Positions 1 to 5,345 of a stretch of 6,735 nucleotides of DNA are shown here, in pieces. Both the position numbers and the translations under genes were made by a program. Source of the stretch: an uncultured Chitinophagaceae bacterium (GTDB taxonomy: Bacteria; Bacteroidota; Bacteroidia; Chitinophagales; Chitinophagaceae). Within the stretch, counting starts at the first letter, position 1. Each line of letters opens with the position of its first letter. Location of the stretch: positions 1-6,735 of the forward strand of contig CAMPGT010000216.1 of NCBI GenBank assembly GCA_946885665.1. The letters are read 5' to 3'. The notes beneath the pieces were generated by a model. It saw nothing but the letters and a program-made list of their open reading frames with translations, made no database searches and was not told the DNA's origin.

Positions 1-66
1 AAGTTTTAAGTTTTAACTTTTAAGTTTTGCCCGAAGGGGTGGACGGCAAGTCGGCAATAGGCAGCT
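1..66. repeat. AASTTTT heptamer array and GGCA-rich short repeat
   Basis: Bases 1-28 are four back-to-back copies of a 7-base unit AASTTTT (S is G or C), with the last bases of the array probably lost at the window edge. Bases 44-64 hold a second, looser run built on GGCAA with 7-8 base steps (CGGCAAG, TCGGCAA, TAGGCAG). Neither run lies in a gene; both sit just downstream of the minus-strand transaldolase stop codon. The same AASTTTT unit returns at 971-998, so the transaldolase/SRP RNA block is bracketed by copies of one repeat. The function is unknown. The repeats are seen directly; that they belong to a dispersed intergenic family is an inference. Confidence 0.7.
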
Positions 67-79
67 AATCACTTCCCGC

Positions 80-760
80 TCAACTCAACACCGTCTTCTG
101 CATTGCCGCCTTCATCTTTTGGGCGTCGTCGAGGAACTTAGCCAGTCCTACGTCGGTAAGCGGATGCTTCAAAAGGCCGAGGATCGGCTCTAGAGGGCAG
201 GTGCACACGTCTGCGCCCGCTTCGGCGCATTTTACGATGTGCAGCGCGCTTCTGATCGAAGCAGCAAGTATTTCTGTTTTGTAACCCTGCACCTGGTAGA
301 TATGGGCGATCTGCGAAATCAGCTCAACACCGTCCCAACTGCTATCGTCGATACGGCCGATAAACGGCGAAACGTAGGTAGCGCCGGCTTTTGCGGCTAA
401 TATCGCCTGCCCGGCGGAAAAGACGAGCGTGCAATTTGATTTGATACCGTTGTCGGAAAACCATTTGAGCGCCTTAACCCCGTCTTTGATCATGGGTACT
501 TTTACAACGATATTCGGATGGATGGCGGCAAGTTTTTTACCTTCCTCCACGATTTCGTCAAATTTTGTAGCGATCACTTCAGCGCTTACGTCGCCATCAA
601 CCAGTTCACAAATCTTCTTATAATGCTGAATAACGGCTTCTTCACTTTTGATGCCCTCTTTGGCCATGAGGGTGGGGTTGGTAGTAACCCCGTCGAGTAT
701 CCCAAGATCGTGGGCCTCAGTTATCTGTGCAATATTTGCAGTATCTATAAAGAACTTCAT
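80..760 (-). CDS. tal: Transaldolase, small TalC/MipB type (fructose-6-phosphate aldolase family)
   Basis: A cytosolic class I aldolase-fold enzyme of 226 residues, the usual length of the short transaldolase/FSA subfamily. It should move a dihydroxyacetone unit between sedoheptulose-7-phosphate and glyceraldehyde-3-phosphate in the non-oxidative pentose phosphate pathway. Visible family marks are FIDTAN at 4-9 (Asp6), GVTTNPT at 24-30, Schiff-base Lys87 in VVKVPM, SPFIGRIDD at 131-139 and the phosphate-site LAASIR at 165-170. Two residues separate true transaldolases from fructose-6-phosphate aldolase: E. coli FsaA has Gln59 and Tyr131, whereas this protein has Glu61 and Phe133, so transaldolase activity is favoured. 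The ATG at 760-758 begins the conserved FFIDTAN end, so the start is secure; no Shine-Dalgarno is visible, as is normal in Bacteroidota. The gene begins about 18 bases past the T-rich end of the SRP RNA gene on the same strand and may receive readthrough from it. The family is certain; the substrate preference is inferred. Confidence 0.94.
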   Translation of the reverse strand: MKFFIDTANIAQITEAHDLGILDGVTTNPTLMAKEGIKSEEAVIQHYKKICELVDGDVSAEVIATKFDEIVEEGKKLAAIHPNIVVKVPMIKDGVKALKWFSDNGIKSNCTLVFSAGQAILAAKAGATYVSPFIGRIDDSSWDGVELISQIAHIYQVQGYKTEILAASIRSALHIVKCAEAGADVCTCPLEPILGLLKHPLTDVGLAKFLDDAQKMKAAMQKTVLS

Positions 761-773
761 CAGAAGGTGGTTT

Positions 774-790
774 AAAATAAAAATCGGCAG
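774..790 (-). terminator. T-rich 3' end of the SRP RNA gene
   Basis: The 3' arm of the closing SRP stem (CTGCCG, 790-785) is followed on the minus strand by ATTTTTATTTT. A GC-rich stem followed by a U-rich run is the form of an intrinsic terminator, so the RNA's own outer helix probably ends its transcript. The T run is interrupted by A, so some readthrough into the transaldolase 14 bases later is plausible. Confidence 0.55.
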
Positions 791-882
791 ATTACTTACA
801 TCGCACCGCTACAACCGCCTACCCTTGCTATCTTCCGATCCTGGGGGAGTTCAGCAGGAGCTGGTCGTGTAAGACCTGCCGG
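785..882 (-). ncRNA. ffs: Signal recognition particle RNA (bacterial small SRP, 4.5S)
   Basis: Read on the minus strand, this shows the conserved SRP helix-8 core: CCCCCAGG, then ATCGGAAGAT with the GGAA tetraloop (plus-strand complement near 832-841), then AGCAAGGGTA. This is the binding site for the Ffh M domain. Around it the two ends pair. CTTACA (873-868) pairs with TGTAAG (800-795), and outside that CGGCAG (881-876) pairs perfectly with CTGCCG (790-785). The result is one long imperfect hairpin of about 98 nt, the size of the Alu-less bacterial SRP RNA. The RNA joins Ffh and FtsY to bring nascent membrane and secreted proteins to the Sec translocon. A TATTTTTG promoter box lies 4 bases upstream, and the closing stem runs into ATTTTTATTTT, which can end transcription. 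The exact 5' and 3' ends are estimates. Confidence 0.9.
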
Positions 883-885
883 CCG

Positions 886-918
886 CAAAAATACGGAAAA
901 ATGCGAAACAAAGGGCAA
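886..918 (-). promoter_or_regulatory. Bacteroidota-type promoter of the SRP RNA gene
   Basis: The minus strand carries TATTTTTG at 893-886, a perfect match to the Bacteroidota -7 consensus TAnnTTTG. Candidate -33 elements are TTTG at 912-909 (15-base spacer) or TTG at 918-916 (22-base spacer); neither has the ideal spacing near 19. Transcription should start about 5-7 bases past the box, around 881-879, exactly where the closing SRP helix begins. That agreement supports both calls. Confidence 0.7.
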
Positions 919-933
919 TGGACAGGGGCAAAT

Positions 934-998
934 GGGAGACGGGAGACGGAAGACGGAAGACGGGAGAGGGTTTTAACTTTTAAGTTTTAACTTTTTTT
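934..998. repeat. Two adjoining heptamer arrays: GGRAGAC x5 and TTTTAAS x3-4
   Basis: Bases 934-968 are five consecutive 7-base units of form GGRAGAC (GGGAGAC, GGGAGAC, GGAAGAC, GGAAGAC, GGGAGAG). After two G's, bases 971-991 are three units TTTTAAC, TTTTAAG, TTTTAAC, and 992-998 is seven T's. The second array has the same unit as the one at 1-28. There is no coding frame through the region. The purine/pyrimidine strand asymmetry of the first array could slow polymerase or form unusual DNA structure, but no function is shown. The repeats are between genes and could be either decaying mobile short repeats or slippage products. Confidence 0.75.
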
Positions 999-1032
999 CG
1001 TCCGCATTATTAAAACGTTATCTTCACGGCAC

Positions 1033-1061
1033 AAAAAAAGCCCTCCTAAGAATAGGACGGC
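1033..1061 (-). terminator. Strong intrinsic terminator on the minus strand
   Basis: On the minus strand the arms GCCGTCCTA (1061-1053) and TAGGAGGGC (1048-1040) form a nine-position stem with one G-G mismatch and a 4-base loop. It is followed at once by seven T's (1039-1033). The plus strand has no T run on its side, so the signal is directional. It must end a minus-strand transcript that begins upstream, and the only gene-like unit there is the candidate RNA at 1033-1193. Confidence 0.75.
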
Positions 1062-1193
1062 CTCTAACGATTGCTTGCCATATGAAAAAGTTACATAGTA
1101 TGTTTCGTGCTGAGTGTCACAGCTTACTATTGAAATGAGCCTCTTCGATTCCTTGCTTCACGATTGCCTGCCATTTGATCAATCTCATTCTCT
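1033..1193 (-). ncRNA. Candidate small RNA gene of unknown family (or tiny-peptide transcript)
   Basis: I do not recognise this RNA. A perfect -7 box lies just upstream (1205-1198) and a strong intrinsic terminator at the end, giving a transcript of roughly 160 nt. The body can fold. GAATGAG (1190-1184) pairs with CTCATTT (1139-1133, one G-U) and just outside it TGTCA can pair with TGACA. ATAGTA near 1131-1126 can pair with TACTAT near 1099-1094 around a GCTG/CAGC inner stem. An ATG at 1188-1186 opens a 23-codon frame ending at 1117 (MRLIKWQAIV...), starting only 3-5 bases from the expected transcript start, so a nearly leaderless small protein is the alternative. The 15-base motif ACGATTGCYTGCCAT occurs twice on the plus strand (1067-1081 and 1160-1174). 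Folding was judged by eye only, and alternative pairings compete. Confidence 0.45.
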
Positions 1194-1197
1194 GACA

Positions 1198-1229
1198 CAA
1201 ATATATCACGCATAATTGTGCCAATTCAA
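1198..1229 (-). promoter_or_regulatory. Promoter of the candidate small RNA
   Basis: The minus strand has TATATTTG at 1205-1198, a perfect TAnnTTTG -7 element. Possible -33 TTG elements are at 1224-1222 (16-base spacer) and 1229-1227 (21-base spacer). Expected transcription start is near 1193-1191. It faces away from the plus-strand promoter at 1272-1301, so this stretch is a divergent regulatory region. Confidence 0.6.
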
Positions 1230-1271
1230 TCAACTATTCGCACATATCATGATGTCAAAAACACTGCGGCA

Positions 1272-1301
1272 TTGATGAAATGCGCGTCAATCGTAGCTTT
1301 G
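1272..1301 (+). promoter_or_regulatory. Promoter of the conserved helical-protein gene
   Basis: TTG at 1272-1274 and TAGCTTTG at 1294-1301 are separated by 19 bases, a match in both sequence and spacing to the Bacteroidota -33/-7 promoter. The transcription start would fall near 1306-1308, leaving a leader of about 12 bases before the ATG at 1319. Because the -7 box lies downstream of the ATG at 1280, it argues against that earlier start. Confidence 0.65.
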
Positions 1302-1318
1302 CTGCGAATTTTAACATT

Positions 1319-2887
1319 ATGTCCAGCCGATATTCCGACATATTATTTCAGTTGATCCACTCGCTGGAAAAATCAGAAAAAAGACATTTTAAGCTCTATA
1401 TCAAAAGAAACTCTTCGAAAGAAACGCTCAAAATCGTCCAGCTTTTCGATGCCCTCGACCGGATGCACGAATACGATGAGAAACTTCTTCTCAAAAAGCT
1501 TCCCGGCACCGAAAAGCCTCAGCTATCCAACCTTAAAACGCATCTCTATCGCCAGGTGCTGGCCAGCCTCCGCCTGCAAAAGCGCACGGAGAACCTCGAC
1601 CTGGAACTGAATGAACAGCTCGACTATGCGCGCATTCTCTACTATAAGGGACTTTATCTCCAAAGCCTGAAGATCCTGGATAAGGTGAAAGAAGCGGCCA
1701 TCGTCTACCACCAGGATACGATCCTCATCCAGGTGATATCCATGGAAAAGAAAATTGAAACGCTTCACATCACCCACAGCCTGCTCGACAAGGCCGACCA
1801 CCTCGCGGTCGAAGCCATCGAGGTGCACGACCGGCGAAAGATGATCTCCCAAATGTCTAACCTGGCCCTTCAGATGTACAGTTGGTACATCAAATACGGC
1901 CATGCGCGAAACGAGAAGGATGAGGCGGGTGTGAAGCAATTCTTTAAGGAACATCTTCCTCCCAACGCCTACCGGCAAACAGGGTTCTACGAACGTATGT
2001 ACCTCTACCAGAGCTACGGCTGGTACGCCTTTATCAGGCAAGACTTCCTTCAATACTATCGCTATGCAAAAAAATGGGTTGACCTGTTCCGGGATCATCC
2101 GGAAATGATCAATGTAGAAACCGGTCACTACATCAAGGGCATGCACAACCTCATGAATGCGCACTTCGACCTCCGCAATCACCAGCAGCTCGACGTGGTG
2201 CTCGAAGAGTTTGAAAAGTTTGCGCCTTCTCACATCGTTCAACACCACGACAACTTTCGCGTGCAGGCATTTGTATATATCCAGCAGGCAAAAATCAACC
2301 GGCATTTCATGCGTGGTACATTTAAAGAAGGGCTTTCACTCATTCCCCACCTTGTTGAAAAACTCGACGAATTTGCGCTGTTCCTCGACAAGCATCGCAT
2401 CATGGTGTTTAATTACAAAATTGCTTCTCTTTATTTCGGCAGTGGCGATTATGATGCGGCCATTGATTACGTTCAGAAGATCATCAACGAGCCCAGCGAT
2501 CTTCGTAACGACCTGCAATGTTACGCGCGACTTCTTCACTTGTTGGCACATTACGAACTCGGGAATGTGGAATTGATGGAACCGCTTACCAAATCAGTGT
2601 TCCGCTTCATGGCAAAAATGGAATACCTGACAGTGGTGGAAGAAGAGATATTCAGGTTTCTCCGCAATTCCCTCAAGATGAACAGACGGCAGGTTAGAAG
2701 CGAATTTGAACATTTCCTCAGCAAGATCAAGCACCTCGAAAAGAATCGGTTTGAAACAAGGTCGTTTGCCTACCTCGACATCATATCATGGGTGGAAGGA
2801 AAAGTATACAACAAATCTATGAGTGAAGTGATCTATGAAAAATATCTAAACAGCAGAAAAAGAAACTATCCGGTGCTCGCGGCATAA
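1319..2887 (+). CDS. Conserved Bacteroidota alpha-helical protein, TPR-like, function unknown
   Basis: A 522-residue soluble protein with no signal peptide or membrane segment. The N-terminus (SDILFQLIHSLEKSEKRHFK, residues 5-24) matches, from memory, a widespread Bacteroidota family of uncharacterised proteins with an LxxLIxSLxKSEKRxFKL opening. The rest is almost wholly helical and rich in Leu, Tyr and charged residues, with TPR-like paired helices near 101-127 (LDYARILYYKGLYLQSLKIL) and 366-388 (YKIASLYFGSGDYDAAIDYV), and a family-like C-terminal DIISWVEGK at 487-495. TPR-like solenoids usually bind other proteins, but no partner is indicated here. The open frame extends to an ATG at 1280, but the downstream ATG fits the family start and the promoter position, so I chose 1319. 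It stands alone on the plus strand, closed by a stem-loop at 2890-2930. I infer no specific function. Confidence 0.85.
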   Translation: MSSRYSDILFQLIHSLEKSEKRHFKLYIKRNSSKETLKIVQLFDALDRMHEYDEKLLLKKLPGTEKPQLSNLKTHLYRQVLASLRLQKRTENLDLELNEQLDYARILYYKGLYLQSLKILDKVKEAAIVYHQDTILIQVISMEKKIETLHITHSLLDKADHLAVEAIEVHDRRKMISQMSNLALQMYSWYIKYGHARNEKDEAGVKQFFKEHLPPNAYRQTGFYERMYLYQSYGWYAFIRQDFLQYYRYAKKWVDLFRDHPEMINVETGHYIKGMHNLMNAHFDLRNHQQLDVVLEEFEKFAPSHIVQHHDNFRVQAFVYIQQAKINRHFMRGTFKEGLSLIPHLVEKLDEFALFLDKHRIMVFNYKIASLYFGSGDYDAAIDYVQKIINEPSDLRNDLQCYARLLHLLAHYELGNVELMEPLTKSVFRFMAKMEYLTVVEEEIFRFLRNSLKMNRRQVRSEFEHFLSKIKHLEKNRFETRSFAYLDIISWVEGKVYNKSMSEVIYEKYLNSRKRNYPVLAA

Positions 2888-2889
2888 AA

Positions 2890-2930
2890 AATTAATAGGA
2901 TAGCTGATATTACCTGCCATCCTATTAATT
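2890..2930. terminator. Symmetrical stem-loop between convergent genes
   Basis: AATTAATAGGAT (2890-2901) is matched perfectly by ATCCTATTAATT (2919-2930), a 12-bp AT-rich stem with a 17-base loop. It starts 3 bases past the TAA of the plus-strand gene and lies downstream of the convergent operon ending at 3073, so it could end transcripts from both sides. The 3' flanks are AT-rich but not clean T runs, so termination is likely rather than certain; mRNA 3'-end protection is another reading. Confidence 0.55.
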
Positions 2931-3072
2931 ATTTAAATCGTGTTCATCCCAGGCGGTTTTCATAGTTCAATGAGTTGACAACGCGCAATTTGTGGTAAAT
3001 GTTTTATAAAAGTATGACTATCAATATAACTGACAAATAGAAAATATACCAGTTGAAATGTGGAATATACGG

Positions 3073-3852
3073 TCAGTACCCGGTCATGGCGCTCGTCTTC
3101 ATCTGCTTCGCCATCTCCTTGCCCAGGTACCTCTCGGCAATCCAATGAATGAGATACACCACCGGCGTAAATAAAATTGCAATAACGAATTTGTACATAT
3201 ACGCAGTGAGCGCCCACGCGGTGCACTGTCCAAAGCTAACGCCCTTGAAAAGATAGAACGCGATGTACGTTACAATAAAACTGTCTATCAACTGCGACAC
3301 CAGCGTACTGAGTGTGGCGCGCATCCAGATGCTCTTTTCCCCCGTAAGAAATTTTATCCTGCGAAAGATAAAGGCATCCGCAATTTGTCCGACAATAAAT
3401 GCCGCGAGCGATCCCACAATGATATTCATGCCCTGACCGAATATCGCGGAGAAAGCAGCCTGCATGTCGGGCACGCCCGCACTGCTGTAAGAGGTGAGCC
3501 ACCATGCAGTATCGGGTGACGTGTGTATGGCGAAATAAAAAATGATGAATGCAAATGAGATCAATGCTGCGGTAAGGATGGAAAGAAATCGAACGCCCTT
3601 CACGCCGTAGTATTCGTTGATGATATCTGTTGTTACGAAAATAATTGGCCACGGAACCACGCCCACCGACAGGCTGAACGAAAGATGTTCGGCATCAAAC
3701 ATGGAAAAGTCTGCCCTTGGCACGTTCAGGGAATCTTCCAGAGAAAAGATCTTCACTCCTATCACTTCTGCAATGATGGCATTGGCGACGAAGAATCCGC
3801 CCAATATAATAAACAGTCGTGTGGGCCTGTCCCGGATAATGTTGTGGATCAT
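3073..3852 (-). CDS. yhhQ: YhhQ/VUT-family queuosine precursor transporter
   Basis: An inner-membrane protein of 259 residues of the VUT_1 family (COG1738), which imports a precursor such as preQ0 or preQ1 for queuosine modification of tRNA. About six hydrophobic segments are visible, near 11-33, 60-77, 88-110, 140-163, 182-203 and 212-236. Family motifs are FVTTDIINEYYG (72-83) with its acidic DxxNE, GQIADAF (155-161), LVSQLIDS (184-191) and YMYKFVIAILFTPVVYL (218-234). The ATG overlaps the stop of the preceding gene by four bases (ATGA at 3852-3849), so translation is probably coupled. It is the last gene of a three-gene minus-strand operon. No preQ1 riboswitch is apparent upstream, where the gene overlaps its neighbour. 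Some Bacteroidota paralogues have longer loops between segments 1 and 2, as here (residues 36-58). The transport substrate is inferred from the family. Confidence 0.9.
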   Translation of the reverse strand: MIHNIIRDRPTRLFIILGGFFVANAIIAEVIGVKIFSLEDSLNVPRADFSMFDAEHLSFSLSVGVVPWPIIFVTTDIINEYYGVKGVRFLSILTAALISFAFIIFYFAIHTSPDTAWWLTSYSSAGVPDMQAAFSAIFGQGMNIIVGSLAAFIVGQIADAFIFRRIKFLTGEKSIWMRATLSTLVSQLIDSFIVTYIAFYLFKGVSFGQCTAWALTAYMYKFVIAILFTPVVYLIHWIAERYLGKEMAKQMKTSAMTGY

Positions 3853-4130
3853 TTTATCAGCAGTATGACCTGTAAAATAAGAAACAGAAAATTAACACTG
3901 ATCAGCCACACCGGAACAAATTTCCGGATGGGCCTCCCGTAGAATACGATAATAAGGTATAAAATATTCATGAGAACGTTGATAACTATCGCCATCACGG
4001 TTCCCAGTATAATCAAAGTAGAAGAAAATATTCCACTCGCAATAGCCGGTATATAATGCATCAGGAGCGTAATGAGGAAGCATATATTGCAGATCAGCGC
4101 TACGCGTGATAAAAAAAGGATCTTCGGCAT
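3849..4130 (-). CDS. Small three-helix membrane protein, function unknown
   Basis: A 93-residue, very hydrophobic protein with three likely membrane segments, at about 4-24, 35-64 and 72-92, joined by a short basic loop GRPIRK (65-70) and ending in ILLIK. There is no catalytic motif and no clear signal peptide. The first ATG (4130-4128) gives the sequence MPKILFLSRVALICN. A TTG at 4145-4143, directly after the stop of the GH130 gene, would add five residues (98 total) but is less likely. The gap to the upstream gene is then 15 bases, and the stop overlaps the ATG of yhhQ by four bases. This tight packing with the transporter suggests a shared transcript and perhaps a role in the same membrane process. 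I recall similar small proteins beside VUT transporters in this phylum, but cannot confirm it here. Confidence 0.8.
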   Translation of the reverse strand: MPKILFLSRVALICNICFLITLLMHYIPAIASGIFSSTLIILGTVMAIVINVLMNILYLIIVFYGRPIRKFVPVWLISVNFLFLILQVILLIK

Positions 4131-4145
4131 AATGCAACCCGGCAA

Positions 4146-5267
4146 TTATTTGACAGCAACGGCGATTTGAGAATCGGCGGTACCGTAATAAAGGAACCAT
4201 TTGTTTTTGAAATGCACCAACCCTTCAAGAAAACAAACGTTGTTCACCTGGCCGCGTATCTCGTAATCTTTTTCGGGTCTGAAAAAGTTTTCCTGTGTGC
4301 GGTCGATGATCCGGAAGGGGTCGTTTTTATCGGCAAGGATCTGCCCGGCAGAGTAAGTTCCCGGCGGCAGTGCCGGATCACCGTATTCGGGGCTGTTGCG
4401 GCTGTTGTAAATGAACACGATGCCGTCATCGGTTAGCAAAGCTGGCGGTCCGGGTTCGACGAGTTGGCTGTCGAACTTTCCTTTCCGGGGGCCAAAAGCG
4501 ATTCTGAAGGCCTCATAGTTCCGTAAAGAGTCGAATTGTTTTTTCGAAGGATCAGTTTCGGGAATGGGCGTCCAGTCTATCAGGTTGGGCGAAGTGGCGA
4601 GGTAAATGTTGGATTCGCCCCAGTACATCCAGTACTTGCCGTTTATGCGGGTGGCGATGATCCTGCTACCTATCCTTTTGGCTACGATGGCGCCTGATTT
4701 AGACCAGTAATTAATGTATTTGCCGCCTTCAGCCTTTCGAAAAACGGAGCCATGTTTTTTCCAGTGCACGAGATCTGTCGAAGTGGCGACGAACAACCTC
4801 GCGGTGGTGCCGTCGTAAGCGGTATAGGTCATAAAGTAGGTGCCGTTTTCATCCTCCACTATACGGGGATCCTCGCAGCCGCCTTCCCATTCGTATTTTT
4901 TGAATTCATCTTCCTGGGGATAGAGCACGGGGCGCTGCCGGCGCGTAAAACGGAGCCCGTCGCTGCTTTCAGCCAGGCCTATGCGCGATACGCCCGCATA
5001 TTTCTGAACGGTGTCTTCGGCGCGGTACAGCAGGTACACCTTGCCGTTCCTGACAACTGCAGCGGGATTAAAAACGTATTTCTCTTCCCAGGCCACCGGT
5101 TTTTTGAGGATGGGGTCGGTGAATTTCAGGTCGCCGGGCACCAGGCAGGGGTTAACCGCGTCCTGTTTTTCAAAAGGCGCCAGCATCCAGTTTTTTTCCT
5201 GGCCGGGGGCGGAAAAGGAAATGAACAGCAATATGCAGATTGGAAAGTGTTTGAAGAGCGACATCAT
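4146..5267 (-). CDS. Exported GH130-family glycoside phosphorylase or hydrolase (beta-mannoside-type)
   Basis: A 373-residue protein with an N-terminal signal peptide (MMSLFKHFPICILLFISFSAPGQ; cleavage probably near residue 23), so it should act in the periplasm or outside. The mature part is a five-bladed propeller of GH130 type. Visible marks are VFNPAAV (65-71), YRAED (81-85), the catalytic-acid motif GCEDPRI with Asp133, YFMTYTAYDG (144-153), R157, the repeated ATSxDLxxW blade motifs (161-169 and 224-232), WSKSGAIV with Lys190, and EPGPPALLTDDGIVFIYN (271-288). Most GH130 members are cytoplasmic phosphorylases of beta-1,4-mannosides; others are exported beta-1,2-mannosidases. Here YWMYWGE (212-218) stands where phosphorylases usually have a His-Arg-Pro stretch, and Glu271 where they usually have small residues, which leans toward hydrolysis. 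Two start codons are adjacent (5267 and 5264). It is the first gene of the minus-strand operon, with no SusC/SusD partners in view. The linkage cleaved cannot be told. Confidence 0.87.
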   Translation of the reverse strand: MMSLFKHFPICILLFISFSAPGQEKNWMLAPFEKQDAVNPCLVPGDLKFTDPILKKPVAWEEKYVFNPAAVVRNGKVYLLYRAEDTVQKYAGVSRIGLAESSDGLRFTRRQRPVLYPQEDEFKKYEWEGGCEDPRIVEDENGTYFMTYTAYDGTTARLFVATSTDLVHWKKHGSVFRKAEGGKYINYWSKSGAIVAKRIGSRIIATRINGKYWMYWGESNIYLATSPNLIDWTPIPETDPSKKQFDSLRNYEAFRIAFGPRKGKFDSQLVEPGPPALLTDDGIVFIYNSRNSPEYGDPALPPGTYSAGQILADKNDPFRIIDRTQENFFRPEKDYEIRGQVNNVCFLEGLVHFKNKWFLYYGTADSQIAVAVK

Positions 5268-5315
5268 GCTATAAATGTATTCAAAAGGGCCTAAAGTGTA
5301 ATTGACAAAATTGAT

Positions 5316-5323
5316 TTACTTTG
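5316..5323 (+). promoter_or_regulatory. Possible -7 element for the YfhO-like gene
   Basis: TTACTTTG at 5316-5323 matches TAnnTTTG at seven of eight positions and ends 22 bases before the ATG at 5346, a plausible distance. The nearest upstream TTG (5302-5304) leaves a spacer of only 11 bases, so the -33 part is weak. The 78-base gap between the divergent GH130 and YfhO-like genes must hold both promoters. Confidence 0.35.
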
Positions 5324-5345
5324 CCCATCTAATAATTATTTGATA

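Noticed and set aside
934..998. The tandem units as a CRISPR array
   Set aside because: Units are 7 bases with no spacers; this is a simple tandem repeat.
1141..1175. TTCGATTCC and a nearby CCA on the plus strand, suggesting a tRNA fragment
   Set aside because: The flanking five-base arms do not pair as a T-stem and no acceptor or anticodon arm can be found.
1523..2305. A 260-codon open frame on the minus strand opposite the conserved helical-protein gene
   Set aside because: It lies wholly antisense to a well-supported gene, its translation is rich in His/Val with no family motif, and it follows from codon bias on the other strand.
2925..2967. A 12-codon minus-strand ORF (MKTAWDEHDLNN)
   Set aside because: It is too short, has no promoter box at proper distance, and ends at the stem-loop; nothing supports expression.
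2960..3226. An 88-codon minus-strand frame overlapping the end of yhhQ
   Set aside because: It is out of frame with the real transporter gene, with low-complexity, motif-free translation; the region 2931-3072 otherwise shows no gene.
4131..4148. A preQ1 riboswitch ahead of the transporter genes
   Set aside because: The gap is only 15 bases and the transporter overlaps its neighbour; there is no room for the aptamer, and none is visible in the 78-base leader region at 5268-5345.
5272..5279. TACATTTA on the minus strand as a -7 box for the GH130 operon
   Set aside because: It matches 7 of 8 bases but ends only 4 bases before the ATG, and no TTG lies at a suitable distance upstream.
4752..5294. 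A 180-codon plus-strand open frame opposite the GH130 gene
   Set aside because: It is antisense to a gene with clear motifs and a signal peptide, and the translation shows no recognisable domain.
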